Positions 25,315-35,350 of a stretch of 64,000 bases of DNA are shown here, piece after piece (positions within the stretch are counted from its first letter, which is position 1; every line of letters begins with the position of its first letter). A model generated the notes under the pieces. The model was not told where the DNA came from and searched no databases. It saw nothing but the letters and a program-made list of their open reading frames with translations. A program made the position numbers and the translations under genes. Source of the stretch: Cohnella hashimotonis (GTDB lineage Bacteria; Bacillota; Bacilli; Paenibacillales; Paenibacillaceae); NCBI RefSeq assembly GCF_030014955.1, contig NZ_JAGRPV010000001.1:1116001-1180000 (forward strand). Reading direction: 5' to 3'.

Positions 25315-25950
25315 ATGAACGCAAAGGAGCCGGACGGCACGGGGAAGCCCGCACTGCGCAAGGCGATGGCGGTCAAGCGCGACGCGCTGACGCCGTACGA
25401 GCGCGAGGCGCGTTCGCGAAGGCTGTGCGATGTCGTCGTCGCACAGGCGCTGCAGCCGCTTGGCCTGAAGCTGGGGAGGCCGCTGACCGTGGTCTTGTAC
25501 GGCGCATTCCGCTCGGAGGCCGATCCGGCCGGCGTGCTGGATTGGTGCGTCGCTTCGGGCCATCGGGCGGTCGCCCCTCGCGTTCGGGAGGACGGCAGCG
25601 GAATGGAGCTGCGGATCGTCGCTTCATCGGCGGACTGGCGGCCGGAGCGCTATGGCGTGCCCAGTCCGGATCCGCTCCGTACCGAGCCGCTTGCGGCAGA
25701 CGTTCGTCCCGACGTAGTGCTGGTTCCGGGCATGGCATTCGACCGGCATGGCGGCCGTCTCGGCTATGGCGGCGGTTATTACGATCGTTTGGCCGAAGCG
25801 CTAGGACCGGGAAGCCTGCCTTATTGGATCGGCTTTGCCTTTGCGCTTCAGCTGTCCGGCCAAGTCTTGCCCAAGGAAGCGCACGATCTGGCGCTCCACG
25901 GCGTGGCGACGGAAGAAGGCTTGATATGGTTTGCGGAGGAGGGGCTTTAG
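25315..25950 (+). CDS. 5-formyltetrahydrofolate cyclo-ligase
   Basis: 211 residues; converts 5-formyl-THF and ATP into 5,10-methenyl-THF. Family motifs are [12 protein letters not shown] near the start and [27 protein letters not shown] in the C-terminal half (glycine-rich nucleotide/phosphate loop). ATG at 25315 lies 7 bases after GAAGAGGGA; a longer in-frame start would add a non-conserved N-terminus. The stop overlaps the GTG of moaC by one base, so it heads the molybdenum cofactor operon. Confidence 0.93.
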   Translation: MNAKEPDGTGKPALRKAMAVKRDALTPYEREARSRRLCDVVVAQALQPLGLKLGRPLTVVLYGAFRSEADPAGVLDWCVASGHRAVAPRVREDGSGMELRIVASSADWRPERYGVPSPDPLRTEPLAADVRPDVVLVPGMAFDRHGGRLGYGGGYYDRLAEALGPGSLPYWIGFAFALQLSGQVLPKEAHDLALHGVATEEGLIWFAEEGL

Positions 25951-26438
25951 TGACCGGCGGCGATGGACGATTGACGCATTTTAACGAACAGGGCCGCGCC
26001 GTCATGGTAGACGTATCGGACAAGGCGGTAACGGCGCGGACGGCCGTGGCGGAGAGCCGGATTACGATGGCGCCTGCGACGCTGTCGCGGATTTTGGACC
26101 GTACCGTGGAGAAGGGCGACGTCCTGGCGGTTGCGCAGGTGGCGGCGATTCAGGCGGCCAAGCGGACATCCGATTGGATTCCGATGTGCCATCCGCTGCC
26201 GCTGACCGGCGTGAACGTGCGCTTTGGCACGAGCGGAGACGACACGCTGACGATCGCGGCCGAGGTCAAGACGACGGGCAAGACCGGCGTCGAGATGGAG
26301 GCGCTGACGGCGGTGTCCGCGGCTGCGCTGACCGTCTACGATATGTGCAAGGCGCTGCAGAAGGACATGGTAATCGGGCCAACCTTGCTGCAGAGCAAGA
26401 CAGGCGGCAAGAGCGGGGATTACCGGGCGGAAGGCTAG
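25950..26438 (+). CDS. moaC: Cyclic pyranopterin monophosphate synthase MoaC
   Basis: 162 residues; forms cyclic pyranopterin monophosphate from the MoaA product. The family's signature residues are present: [59 protein letters not shown] (active-site Met-Glu-Ala-Leu) and the final KTGGKSGDY. The start is GTG at 25950 behind GGAGGAGGGG, overlapping the upstream stop. No moaA is in the window. Confidence 0.96.
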   Translation: MTGGDGRLTHFNEQGRAVMVDVSDKAVTARTAVAESRITMAPATLSRILDRTVEKGDVLAVAQVAAIQAAKRTSDWIPMCHPLPLTGVNVRFGTSGDDTLTIAAEVKTTGKTGVEMEALTAVSAAALTVYDMCKALQKDMVIGPTLLQSKTGGKSGDYRAEG

Positions 26439-26490
26439 GCCGATCGAGCCGAAGCCGCTTGCGAAGTTTGAGGAGACGCGAATCGGGGGG

Positions 26491-26991
26491 ATGGGCATGA
26501 TTTGGAAAGTAGCGCTGCTGACAGCCAGCGACAAAGGCTCCCGGGGCGAACGCGAGGATACGAGCGCGCAGGTAATCCGGGAGTTGGTCGAAGAGGAGCT
26601 TGGCGGGGAGATCGTCGACTATCGCGTCGTGCCCGACGAACAGGACGAGCTGCGAGCCGCCCTGATCGAGATGTGCGACTACTTTCAGGCCGATCTGGTG
26701 CTTACCACGGGCGGGACGAGTCTGGGTCTGCGCGACGTGACGCCCGAGGCCACGCTGATGGTATCCGAGCGGACCGTGCCGGGCATGACGGAGGCGATGC
26801 GGGCTGCGGTCATGCAGCGAAGTCGGCATTATATGCTCTATCGCGGCATTATCGCCATCCGGGGACGCTCGCTGATCGTTAATCTGCCGGGCGATCCGAA
26901 GGGCGTCAACGACATGCTGATGGCGATCATGGATCAACTGCCCGACGCCTTGCTGCTCGTATCGGGCATCGGGAAGGACAGAGACTACTGA
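26491..26991 (+). CDS. mogA: Molybdopterin adenylyltransferase, MogA/MoaB family
   Basis: 166 residues. LLTASDKGSRGEREDTSAQVI, VLTTGGTSLGLRDVTPEATL and NLPGDPKGVNDML are the MPT-binding MogA/MoaB motifs; the enzyme adenylates molybdopterin before Mo insertion. Two in-frame ATGs (26491 and 26497) compete; the second has GGGGGG at better spacing. Its stop overlaps the following ATG by one base. Confidence 0.93.
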   Translation: MGMIWKVALLTASDKGSRGEREDTSAQVIRELVEEELGGEIVDYRVVPDEQDELRAALIEMCDYFQADLVLTTGGTSLGLRDVTPEATLMVSERTVPGMTEAMRAAVMQRSRHYMLYRGIIAIRGRSLIVNLPGDPKGVNDMLMAIMDQLPDALLLVSGIGKDRDY

Positions 26992-28019
26992 TGAGCGGTA
27001 CTTCTGGACCTCGGGAGACCGTGCTTCGCGAGGTGAAGGTCGAGGACGCCGTCGGCTTGACGCTTGCGCACGACCTGACGCAGATTTTGCCCGGCGCCTT
27101 CAAGGGAAGGCTGTTTAGCAAGGGGCACCGCGTCACGGCGGACGACATCCCGAAGCTGAAGGATATCGGCAAGGAGCATCTGTATGTAATGGAGCTTGCG
27201 CCGGGCGATCTGCACGAGGACGACGCCGCGCTGCGGCTGGCTGCCGCGCTCGGCGGAGAAGGGATCGTTTACGGCGAACCGCACGAGGGCAAGGTGACGC
27301 TCAAGGCTGCCGGCCCGGGGCTCGCCGTCATCGCTCGCGAGGTCGTGGACGGGATTAACGCGCTGGGCGAGATCGCCCTCGCCACGATCGTCGGCGGACG
27401 GTTCGTGCAGGCCGGAGAAGCGATTGCCGCGTCCAGAGCGATCCCGCTGGTCGTGCCCGAAGCCAAGATCGCGGCCGCCGAACAGATCATGGCGCAATAC
27501 AAAGCGAAGCATGGCGGAGCCGATGCCGTTGCGGTCAAGCCGCTTCGCCGGATGCGTGCGGGCCTGCTCTCCACGGGAACCGAGGTATTCACGGGACGGA
27601 TCGCGGACAAGTTCGGCCCGGCGGTCCGGGCCAAGCTGGAAGCGCTCGGTTCGGAACTGGCCGAACAGCGCTTCGCACCCGACGATCGACAAATAATTGT
27701 CAACCACTTGTACTACTTCCTGGAACAACGTTATGATATGATACTGGTATCCGGCGGGATGTCCGTCGATCCGGACGACCGGACGCCGGGCGCCATCGCC
27801 GACGCGGGCGCCGACATTGTCAGCTACGGGACACCGATGCTGCCTGGTTCGATGCTGCTGTTCGGGTATCTGCAAGGAGTGCCGATCTTCGGATTGCCGG
27901 GCTGCGTCATGCACGATCCGTATACGTCGTTCGACGTGCTGCTTCCGCGCGTATTGGCGGGAGAGGCGATCACGCGGCAAGAGATCGCCGCGATGGGGTA
28001 TGGCGGACTGCATCGTTGA
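26991..28019 (+). CDS. Molybdopterin-binding protein, short MoeA-like
   Basis: 342 residues. The C-terminal half carries a MoCF-type MPT-binding domain: RAGLLSTGTEVFTGRI, LVSGGMSVDPDDRTPGAI and GVPIFGLPGCVMHDPYTSFDVLLPRVL. The N-terminal half does not show MoeA domains I-II in usual form, and the protein is shorter than MoeA (about 400), so Mo insertion is likely but not assured. Directly coupled to mogA. Confidence 0.8.
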   Translation: MSGTSGPRETVLREVKVEDAVGLTLAHDLTQILPGAFKGRLFSKGHRVTADDIPKLKDIGKEHLYVMELAPGDLHEDDAALRLAAALGGEGIVYGEPHEGKVTLKAAGPGLAVIAREVVDGINALGEIALATIVGGRFVQAGEAIAASRAIPLVVPEAKIAAAEQIMAQYKAKHGGADAVAVKPLRRMRAGLLSTGTEVFTGRIADKFGPAVRAKLEALGSELAEQRFAPDDRQIIVNHLYYFLEQRYDMILVSGGMSVDPDDRTPGAIADAGADIVSYGTPMLPGSMLLFGYLQGVPIFGLPGCVMHDPYTSFDVLLPRVLAGEAITRQEIAAMGYGGLHR

Positions 28020-28193
28020 CCGGTCGGGGCGTTTTCGGCGGTACGTACTTTTACGCTACTGACCGGGGAATTAAGCGCATCAAATGGATGGAAGATCGTT
28101 GCGGGCGCCATGTTTTAGGTTGAAGGCAGGCGGCCGTTTTTCTTTTTTCGTTTAAGTTGCTCTGCATGACAGCTAGACAGGGGAGGGATAACT

Positions 28194-28421
28194 ATGGGAG
28201 GTATTGGTGCATCGGGCTTGATCCTGCTGATCCTAATCGCCTTGCTGCTGTTCGGACCGAACAAGCTGCCTGAGCTGGGCAGGGCATTCGGCCGCACGCT
28301 GCGCGAGTTCAAGAAGGGCGCGAACGATCTGATGGACGACAGCGAACGTCCGGCACGCCGCGAAGTCGCGGCCGCTCCGGAAGCGGAGCCGGTGAAGTCC
28401 GAACGTCGTCTGCCTGAATAA
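28194..28421 (+). CDS. tatA: Twin-arginine translocase subunit TatA
   Basis: 75 residues; one N-terminal membrane helix (LILLILIALLLFGPNKLPEL, with the FGP hinge) and an amphipathic helix GRAFGRTLREFKKGANDL, then an acidic tail. TatA multimerises to form the export pore for folded, twin-arginine substrates. ATG after GGGAGGGA. Only one TatA-like gene is seen here with one tatC, the minimal Bacillales TatAC layout, matching tatAy-tatCy of B. subtilis between moaC and groES. Confidence 0.95.
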   Translation: MGGIGASGLILLILIALLLFGPNKLPELGRAFGRTLREFKKGANDLMDDSERPARREVAAAPEAEPVKSERRLPE

Positions 28422-28489
28422 CGGGCGGGAGACCGTCAACGTACAGTATGGTCGCGGGTAACCCGGACGAACGGAACTCATGAATACGG

Positions 28490-28526
28490 AGGGCGGCTTG
28501 CGTTTCGGAGGCCGTCCTGATTTTTT
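28490..28526 (+). terminator. Partial terminator / attenuator between tatA and tatC
   Basis: AGGGCGGC pairs with GCCGTCCT (one G-U), then GATTTTTT. It lies after tatA and directly before the tatC ribosome site, so it would lower tatC transcription relative to tatA. Confidence 0.6.
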
Positions 28527-28551
28527 GTGCCCGGTAGGGCGGAGGTCGCAT

Positions 28552-29343
28552 ATGGCGGAGCGCTCGGGCGCTAAGGCCGATACGATGGAAATGGGCGGAA
28601 TGCCGCTCATGGAGCATATCGGAGAATTGCGCAAAAGGGTCATTTTAATCATCATCGTGCTGGTGCTCGCGCTGGTCGGGGGCTTGTTCGGCGCAGAGCC
28701 GCTGTTCGATTATCTCGTCGACGCCGCACCGTCGGGACAGATCGATCTCAGCGCCTTTTCGCCGTGGGACGCGATCAGCCTATATATGAAGTTCGCTTTT
28801 ATCATCTCGTTTATCGTCGTAATTCCGTTCACCTTGTTCCAGCTGTGGGCATTCGTCAAGCCCGCGCTCGGGAAAAAGGAACAGCGCGCGACGCTGCGTT
28901 ACATACCCGGAGCGCTCTTCATGTTTTTGGCGGGGCTGGCATTCGCCTACTACGTCATTTTCCCGATGGCCTATTCATTCACGGAGAAGGTCACGGCAAA
29001 CTTGGGGCTGAAGCAAGTATACGGGGCCAACCAATACTTCAGCTTCCTGTTTAACATTCTGGTGCCGATGTCGCTCTTGTTCGAGCTGCCCATCGTCATA
29101 TTGTTTCTCACGCGGATCGGCATTCTGAGTCCGGATCTGCTGCGCAAGCTAAGGAAGCTGGCCTGGTTCGTCATGGCCGTGGTCGGCGTCGTCGTGACGC
29201 CGCCGGACGTCATCTCGGACTTGCTCGTGGCGGTGCCGCTCATTCTGCTGTACGAGGTTAGCGTGCTGCTGTCGGCGAGCGCCTACAACAAGCGCCTGCG
29301 TCGCGCCGCCGAACGAGAAGCCGAATTTGACGAAGAGGATTAA
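28552..29343 (+). CDS. tatC: Twin-arginine translocase subunit TatC
   Basis: 263 residues; polytopic Tat receptor with six membrane spans. Conserved features: MPLMEHIGELRKRVILI at the start, FSPWDAISLYMKFAFI, FVKPALGKKEQR, F..G..FAYYVIFP and VTPPDVISDLLVAVPL near the C-terminus. ATG at 28552 follows GGAGG by 7 bases; an in-frame ATG at 28480 lies before the attenuator stem and lacks a ribosome site. Confidence 0.95.
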   Translation: MAERSGAKADTMEMGGMPLMEHIGELRKRVILIIIVLVLALVGGLFGAEPLFDYLVDAAPSGQIDLSAFSPWDAISLYMKFAFIISFIVVIPFTLFQLWAFVKPALGKKEQRATLRYIPGALFMFLAGLAFAYYVIFPMAYSFTEKVTANLGLKQVYGANQYFSFLFNILVPMSLLFELPIVILFLTRIGILSPDLLRKLRKLAWFVMAVVGVVVTPPDVISDLLVAVPLILLYEVSVLLSASAYNKRLRRAAEREAEFDEED

Positions 29344-29353
29344 CGGGTTTTAC

Positions 29354-29406
29354 AAGCGTTTGCCGTATTGAGGGCAGTGCCAGCCTTCGCGGCAGACGCT
29401 TTTTTG
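29354..29406 (+). terminator. Rho-independent terminator of tatC
   Basis: A 12-bp stem (AAGCGTTTGCCG / CGGCAGACGCTT, one G-U) with a 24-nt loop is followed by six T residues. Confidence 0.82.
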
Positions 29407-29456
29407 TCGATTTCACCGATCCCGGGGGCGGATGAGACCACGCAGCGCGTTTGAAC

Positions 29457-29624
29457 GGTATCCCTTTGAATCAGGAAAGGTCCCATGCTAGGAGCGACGA
29501 CGGCACTGCACGACGACGCATGACTCGCATCCCTGGCATCCTTTCAGATGACATGTCTTTGCAGGGATGCTTTCGCTGCCTTCATATAGGCGATTTGACC
29601 GAGCTCCTGACCGAAAGGGATACC
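29457..29624. repeat. 168-bp element bounded by 20-bp inverted repeats, unknown type
   Basis: The arms at 29457-29476 and 29605-29624 pair at 17 of 20 positions (11 bp, 3-nt mismatch loop, 6 bp; outer part GGTATCCCTTT). Inside lies a 9-bp hairpin, GCATCCCTG with CAGGGATGC (29527-29535 and 29562-29570). No matching target-site duplication is obvious. It could be a structured RNA leader or a MITE-like relic; it accounts for most of the 430-bp gap between tatC and the chemoreceptor gene, the rest of which shows nothing I can name. Confidence 0.6.
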
Positions 29625-29837
29625 TTTAAAACGGGAAAAAGTGGCCATGTAGGGCCATCGTATCATTCGTTTTAGGGCGCCCGATTCAAGTTTGCCGACA
29701 AAAAATTAAAATCCTTTCACATATTCGACATATTCCGATATTATCCAAAACGATCTTGTGCTAAAATGTGTCTGAGATTCGAAATGGAAGTGCTTACATA
29801 GACGAGAGCAAGCGACTTTAATTCGGAGGGGTAAAGC

Positions 29838-31115
29838 ATGCGCAATTCGGGAATCAGCTTGCAAACGAAGTTTTTGATCGGCTACGTCTCGCTGGTCGTT
29901 CTGTTGGTGCTGTCTTTTATTTTACTTGCGGCAGCTTCGGTGTTCAAAGGACATACGGCGTTATTAATTGAAGTTATCGTCATTGATGCGCTGATCCTGG
30001 TGGGCGGCGGCTCTGCGCTGCTGACCGTCTCTCGCAAGCTTCTCCATTCGATCGGAGGCGTGACGGGCACGCTCAAGAACATCGCGGGTTCGGGCGGCGA
30101 CCTGACCCAGCGCATCCCGGTATATACGCACGACGAAGTCGGCGACCTGGCTAAGGCCGCTAACGCCATGCTGGAGGGCCTTCAGAAGATGATGAAGGAG
30201 CTCCGTGAAAATACCGCCGAGCTCGCGGCGTCCGCCATCCAGCTAAAAACGGGCGCTGACGAAAACGCGAGAGTGAGCAGCGAAGTGTCCAGAGCCGTCG
30301 AGCGGGTAGCGGCAGGCTCGGAGACGCAAGTATCGCAGTCGCAGCAGATCTCGGCAGTCATGACCGAAACGATCAGCGGGCTGACGCAGGTTGCCACGAC
30401 GACGACGGGCGTATCGGATGCCGCTCAGCTTACGCGGGACAGGGCCGAAGGCGGCTCCACGCTGCTCCAGACGACGTCGAGCGATATCGCGCAGGTCGAG
30501 TCGGCGTTCCGCTCGCTGCAGGAGACGGTTCGCGGCCTTAACCATAAGTCCGAGAAAGTCATCGAGGTCATCGGTTATATTTCGGAGATCTCGAGCCAGA
30601 CGAATTTGCTCGCTTTGAATGCGGCGATCGAGGCCGCGCGCGCGGGAGAGCACGGCCGCGGCTTTGCCGTCGTTGCCGGCGAGATCCGCAAGCTGGCCGA
30701 TCAGACGCAGCAGTCCGCCGTACAGATCGCGACGACGCTAGAGGCGATGTCAGGCGATATCACCAAGGTGGCCGCAATGTTCGAGCAGAGCGCGGAGCAG
30801 GTGTTCGGCGCCGTGTCCGGCATGCAGCACGCGGAGTCGGCATTCAGGGAGATCGTCGGCGAGGTCGGCAAGCTGAGCGCCAATATCGGCGACGTCGCCG
30901 CGGCGGTCGAACAGATGTCTGCGGGCAGCCAGTCGGTACAGCAGTCGATCAACGATATTACGCGCGTCACGGAAGAGAACGCGTCCTTTACCGAGCAAGT
31001 GACCGCGATGAGCCAGCAGCAGCTGTCGTCGACGGAAGAGATGGCCCGCACGGCCGACAGGCTCAGTACGATGGCGGCCCGCTTGAAGACGCTGGTCGGC
31101 AACTTCAGAACGTAA
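29838..31115 (+). CDS. Methyl-accepting chemotaxis protein without an extracellular sensor domain
   Basis: 425 residues. Two hydrophobic helices (about 12-35 and 40-60) are separated by only a few residues, so there is no external ligand domain. A HAMP-like section (about 65-115) and a full signalling helix hairpin follow, with tip sequence [20 protein letters not shown] and [16 protein letters not shown]. It should signal to CheA/CheW from the membrane or in response to intracellular cues. The start ATG follows CGGAGGGG. Isolated from other chemotaxis genes. Confidence 0.93.
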   Translation: MRNSGISLQTKFLIGYVSLVVLLVLSFILLAAASVFKGHTALLIEVIVIDALILVGGGSALLTVSRKLLHSIGGVTGTLKNIAGSGGDLTQRIPVYTHDEVGDLAKAANAMLEGLQKMMKELRENTAELAASAIQLKTGADENARVSSEVSRAVERVAAGSETQVSQSQQISAVMTETISGLTQVATTTTGVSDAAQLTRDRAEGGSTLLQTTSSDIAQVESAFRSLQETVRGLNHKSEKVIEVIGYISEISSQTNLLALNAAIEAARAGEHGRGFAVVAGEIRKLADQTQQSAVQIATTLEAMSGDITKVAAMFEQSAEQVFGAVSGMQHAESAFREIVGEVGKLSANIGDVAAAVEQMSAGSQSVQQSINDITRVTEENASFTEQVTAMSQQQLSSTEEMARTADRLSTMAARLKTLVGNFRT

Positions 31116-31191
31116 GACGGCGCAAAAAGCAACGGCGTATGCGTATAGTCCGGGGCAATTTGCGGAAACGATAAAAGCATGTCGAATGAGC

Positions 31192-31230
31192 GCGGATCCG
31201 CACTTGATGCGGATCCGCCTTTATTTTTTT
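31192..31230 (+). terminator. Rho-independent terminator of the chemoreceptor gene
   Basis: An 11-bp stem (GCGGATCCGCA / TGCGGATCCGC) is followed by TTTATTTTTTT. Confidence 0.85.
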
Positions 31231-31243
31231 AACGCAAAGGGAC

Positions 31244-31272
31244 TTGAAATGGTTATCCAAAATCAGTATTAT
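31244..31272 (+). promoter_or_regulatory. Sigma-A promoter of groES-groEL
   Basis: TTGAAA - 17 bases - TATTAT, just upstream of the CIRCE element. Confidence 0.85.
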
Positions 31273-31284
31273 AGGTAGTGGTTA

Positions 31285-31311
31285 TTAGCACTTAACACGA
31301 TTGAGTGCTAA
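31285..31311 (+). promoter_or_regulatory. CIRCE operator (HrcA binding site)
   Basis: TTAGCACTT - 9 bases - GAGTGCTAA: the classical CIRCE inverted repeat with one changed base in the left arm. It lies 13 bp after the -10 element, so HrcA would block groESL transcription until heat shock. Confidence 0.93.
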
Positions 31312-31357
31312 ACTTCGCAAACTTCTCCGTAACGGAGTACAAAAGGAGGCAATTTTC

Positions 31358-31642
31358 ATGATCAAACCTTTGGGTGATCGCGTGCTTGTCGAAGCAAGCG
31401 CCAAGGAAGAAAAGACGCTGAGCGGTATCGTTCTGCCGGATACGGCCAAGGAAAAGCCGCAAGAAGGCACCATTATCGCGGTAGGCGCCGGCGCAGTCGG
31501 CAAAGACGGCGCGCGCATCGCGCTGGAAGTCAGCGTAGGCGATCGCGTTCTGTTCTCCAAATATGCGGGAACCGAGATCAAGTACGAAGGCAAAGAGTAT
31601 TTGATTATGAAAGAAAGCGACATTCACGCGATCGTCGGCTAA
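31358..31642 (+). CDS. groES: Co-chaperonin GroES
   Basis: 94 residues; heptameric lid of the GroEL chamber. Starts [20 protein letters not shown], with mobile-loop residues around [15 protein letters not shown] and the C-terminal [17 protein letters not shown] at 31358 follows AAAAGGAGG. Heads the CIRCE-controlled operon. Confidence 0.97.
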   Translation: MIKPLGDRVLVEASAKEEKTLSGIVLPDTAKEKPQEGTIIAVGAGAVGKDGARIALEVSVGDRVLFSKYAGTEIKYEGKEYLIMKESDIHAIVG

Positions 31643-31723
31643 GCCGGCGGACAACCGCTGACATAAGCAATCGCAAGCATTACCTATCCTGACAAGGGAA
31701 CCAAAATCGAGGAGGGTTATTGA

Positions 31724-33361
<1,638 letters not shown>

Positions 33362-33392
33362 TTCCATCCACCGCGAATATAGCAATACCTGG

Positions 33393-33421
33393 CCGGACTC
33401 CAAATCGGAGTCCGGTTTTTT
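33393..33421 (+). terminator. Rho-independent terminator of groESL
   Basis: A perfect 9-bp stem (CCGGACTCC / GGAGTCCGG) followed by TTTTTT, 31 bp after groEL. Confidence 0.92.
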
Positions 33422-33507
33422 GCGTTGCGGAAGATCGCCAGCAAGGGTAATAAAACGGTTATGGGTACTTTTTTATGCAACAAATTAAAAAGAGAGGGCG
33501 TGATCGG

Positions 33508-34167
33508 GTGGAATGGGAATGGCTGCTCCGAATCGCGGCCGCAGGATTGTGCGGGGCGATTATCGGCTACGAACGCAAGAGCAGGATGAAGGAAGCTGGA
33601 ATCAAGACGCACTTTATCGTAGGCATAGGCGCAGCGCTCATGATGGTGCTGTCCAAATACGGCTTCGGGGACCAGAGCGATTGGCCCAATCTCTCGCTCG
33701 ACCCTTCGCGGATCGCGGCGCAGGTCGTCAGCGGCGTCGGCTTTCTGGGGGCCGGCATGATTATTTTGCAGAAGCAGACGATCAAGGGGCTGACGACGGC
33801 GGCCGGCGTATGGTCCACGGCAGGGATGGGGATGGCGATCGGTGCGGGCTTATACATCGTCGGAGGCGGCGCGGTGATTTTGATCGTACTCGGACAGACG
33901 CTCCTGCAGCGCAGCATCGGCCGTCTCGGGCAGGCGGCGGCAGAGCATGTCGGGATCCGGATGGAGGGCGGGGAAGGCGCAATGGAAGAATTGCTTGCCA
34001 AGCTGAAGGAGCTTCAGGTGTCGCTGATCGCGATACAGACGGACCGGGACGACAAGCGGGAGATTTCCGTCGATCTGTCGCTCAAGCTGCCGGCTTCCTG
34101 CGACAAGGAAAACTTGCTTGCGGCGCTGCACGAACTCGTCCATGTCCGGCACATCGAATGGCAATAA
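33508..34167 (+). CDS. MgtC/SapB-family membrane protein
   Basis: 219 residues from GTG at 33508 (AGAGAGGG 9 bases upstream; ATG at 33475 is an alternative). The N-terminal four-helix MgtC core shows GAIIGYERKSR, KTHFIVGIGAALMMVLSKYGF, PSRIAAQVVSGVGFLGAGMI and GLTTAAGVWSTAGMGMAIG. The last 75 residues are a small soluble ACT-like domain (LQVSLIAIQTDRDDKREISVDL). MgtC relatives are linked to magnesium limitation and ATP-synthase control in some species; the role here is unproven. Confidence 0.88.
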   Translation: MEWEWLLRIAAAGLCGAIIGYERKSRMKEAGIKTHFIVGIGAALMMVLSKYGFGDQSDWPNLSLDPSRIAAQVVSGVGFLGAGMIILQKQTIKGLTTAAGVWSTAGMGMAIGAGLYIVGGGAVILIVLGQTLLQRSIGRLGQAAAEHVGIRMEGGEGAMEELLAKLKELQVSLIAIQTDRDDKREISVDLSLKLPASCDKENLLAALHELVHVRHIEWQ

Positions 34168-34305
34168 AGCCAAAAAAGCGCGCAAAAAGCGCAAGAATTG
34201 CAGGGGGACAGTTTTTCCAGTCTATGGTACAATGAATACGCTTCAATTCGGACGGAGCCGGGAATGCCATCCCGCAATACCTATTTGTCAAAGGGGAAGA
34301 TCATT

Positions 34306-35265
34306 GTGCCTGCGCTTGACATGCCTTTAGAGCAGTTAAAAGAGTACCGGGGACGCAACCCGCGCCCGGCCGATTTCGACGAGTACTGGGAGCGCGCGCT
34401 AGCCGAGCTGAAGGCGACCGATCCGCAGGTCGAGCTCGTTCCGAGCGAATTCCAGACGCCGAAGGCCGAGTGCTTCGACCTGTACTTCACGGGCGTCAGA
34501 GGCGCACGCATCCATGCGAAGTACGTTCGTCCCAAAAACGTGCAGGAGCCGCATCCGGCCCTCGTGCAGTTCCACGGTTATTCGGGCAGCGCAGGCGATT
34601 GGAACGACAAGCTCGCATACGCCGCGCTCGGCTATTCCGTGCTGTCTATGGATGCCCGCGGTCAAGGCGGCCAATCAGAGGATGTCGGCGGCGTGAAGGG
34701 CAATACGCTGAACGGCCATATTATCCGCGGTCTGGACGATCATCCTGACAATCTGCTGTTCCGACATATTTTCCTCGATACGGCACAGCTCGCCGGCATC
34801 GCGCTCGGCCTGCCGGAGGTCGATTCGTCCCGCGTATACGCGGCCGGCGGCTCGCAGGGCGGCGCGCTCACGATCGCTTGCGCGGCGCTTGAACCGCGTA
34901 TATCCAAGCTTGCTCCGGTATTCCCTTTCCTTTGCGACTACAAGCGGGTCTGGGAGATGGACTTGGCGAAGGATGCCTATCAGGAGCTGCGCGACTACTT
35001 CCGCCGCTTCGACCCGACGCACGAGCGAGAGGAAGAGGTGTTCACCAAACTCGGCTATATCGATCTTCAGTACCTGGCCGACCGCATTCAAGGCGAAGTG
35101 CTCATGTTCGTCGGGCTGATGGACTCGGTCTGTCCGCCATCGACGCAGTTCGCCGCCTACAACAAGATCACGGCGAAGAAGGATCTCGTCATCTATCCCG
35201 ACTTCGGTCACGAAGGTCTGCCTGGCTCTTCGGACAAGACGATGCAGTTCTTTATGCGGGACTAA
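34306..35265 (+). CDS. Acetyl xylan esterase / cephalosporin-C deacetylase family
   Basis: 319 residues from GTG at 34306, the start that yields the typical family N-terminus MPALDMPLEQLKEYRGRNPRP. Alpha/beta hydrolase of carbohydrate esterase family 7: nucleophile serine in AAGGSQGGAL, acid in GLMDSVCPPST and histidine in DFGHEGLPG; the family hallmark RGQGGQS is also present. These cytoplasmic esterases deacetylate small acetylated sugars, xylo-oligosaccharides and related compounds. The gene stands alone, with no xylanolytic neighbour. Confidence 0.93.
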   Translation: MPALDMPLEQLKEYRGRNPRPADFDEYWERALAELKATDPQVELVPSEFQTPKAECFDLYFTGVRGARIHAKYVRPKNVQEPHPALVQFHGYSGSAGDWNDKLAYAALGYSVLSMDARGQGGQSEDVGGVKGNTLNGHIIRGLDDHPDNLLFRHIFLDTAQLAGIALGLPEVDSSRVYAAGGSQGGALTIACAALEPRISKLAPVFPFLCDYKRVWEMDLAKDAYQELRDYFRRFDPTHEREEEVFTKLGYIDLQYLADRIQGEVLMFVGLMDSVCPPSTQFAAYNKITAKKDLVIYPDFGHEGLPGSSDKTMQFFMRD

Positions 35266-35298
35266 TCCGGTATATCGTGTTATACTCATTACAGTACG

Positions 35299-35329
35299 GA
35301 CTCCCCCTGAGCGGGGGGGTCTGCTTTTG
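35299..35329 (+). terminator. Probable terminator of the esterase gene
   Basis: ACTCCCCC pairs with GGGGGGGT around a 5-nt loop and is followed by CTGCTTTTG; the T-run is short. Confidence 0.55.
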
Positions 35330-35350
35330 TTATTTCACCCGAGGAAGTGA

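Noticed and set aside
29451..29675. 74-residue frame between tatC and the chemoreceptor
   Set aside because: It runs across both arms of the inverted-repeat element, has no ribosome site and an unlikely composition.
35299..35329. Metabolite riboswitch upstream of the MFS gene
   Set aside because: Only a simple G/C stem with a short T-run; no conserved aptamer blocks.
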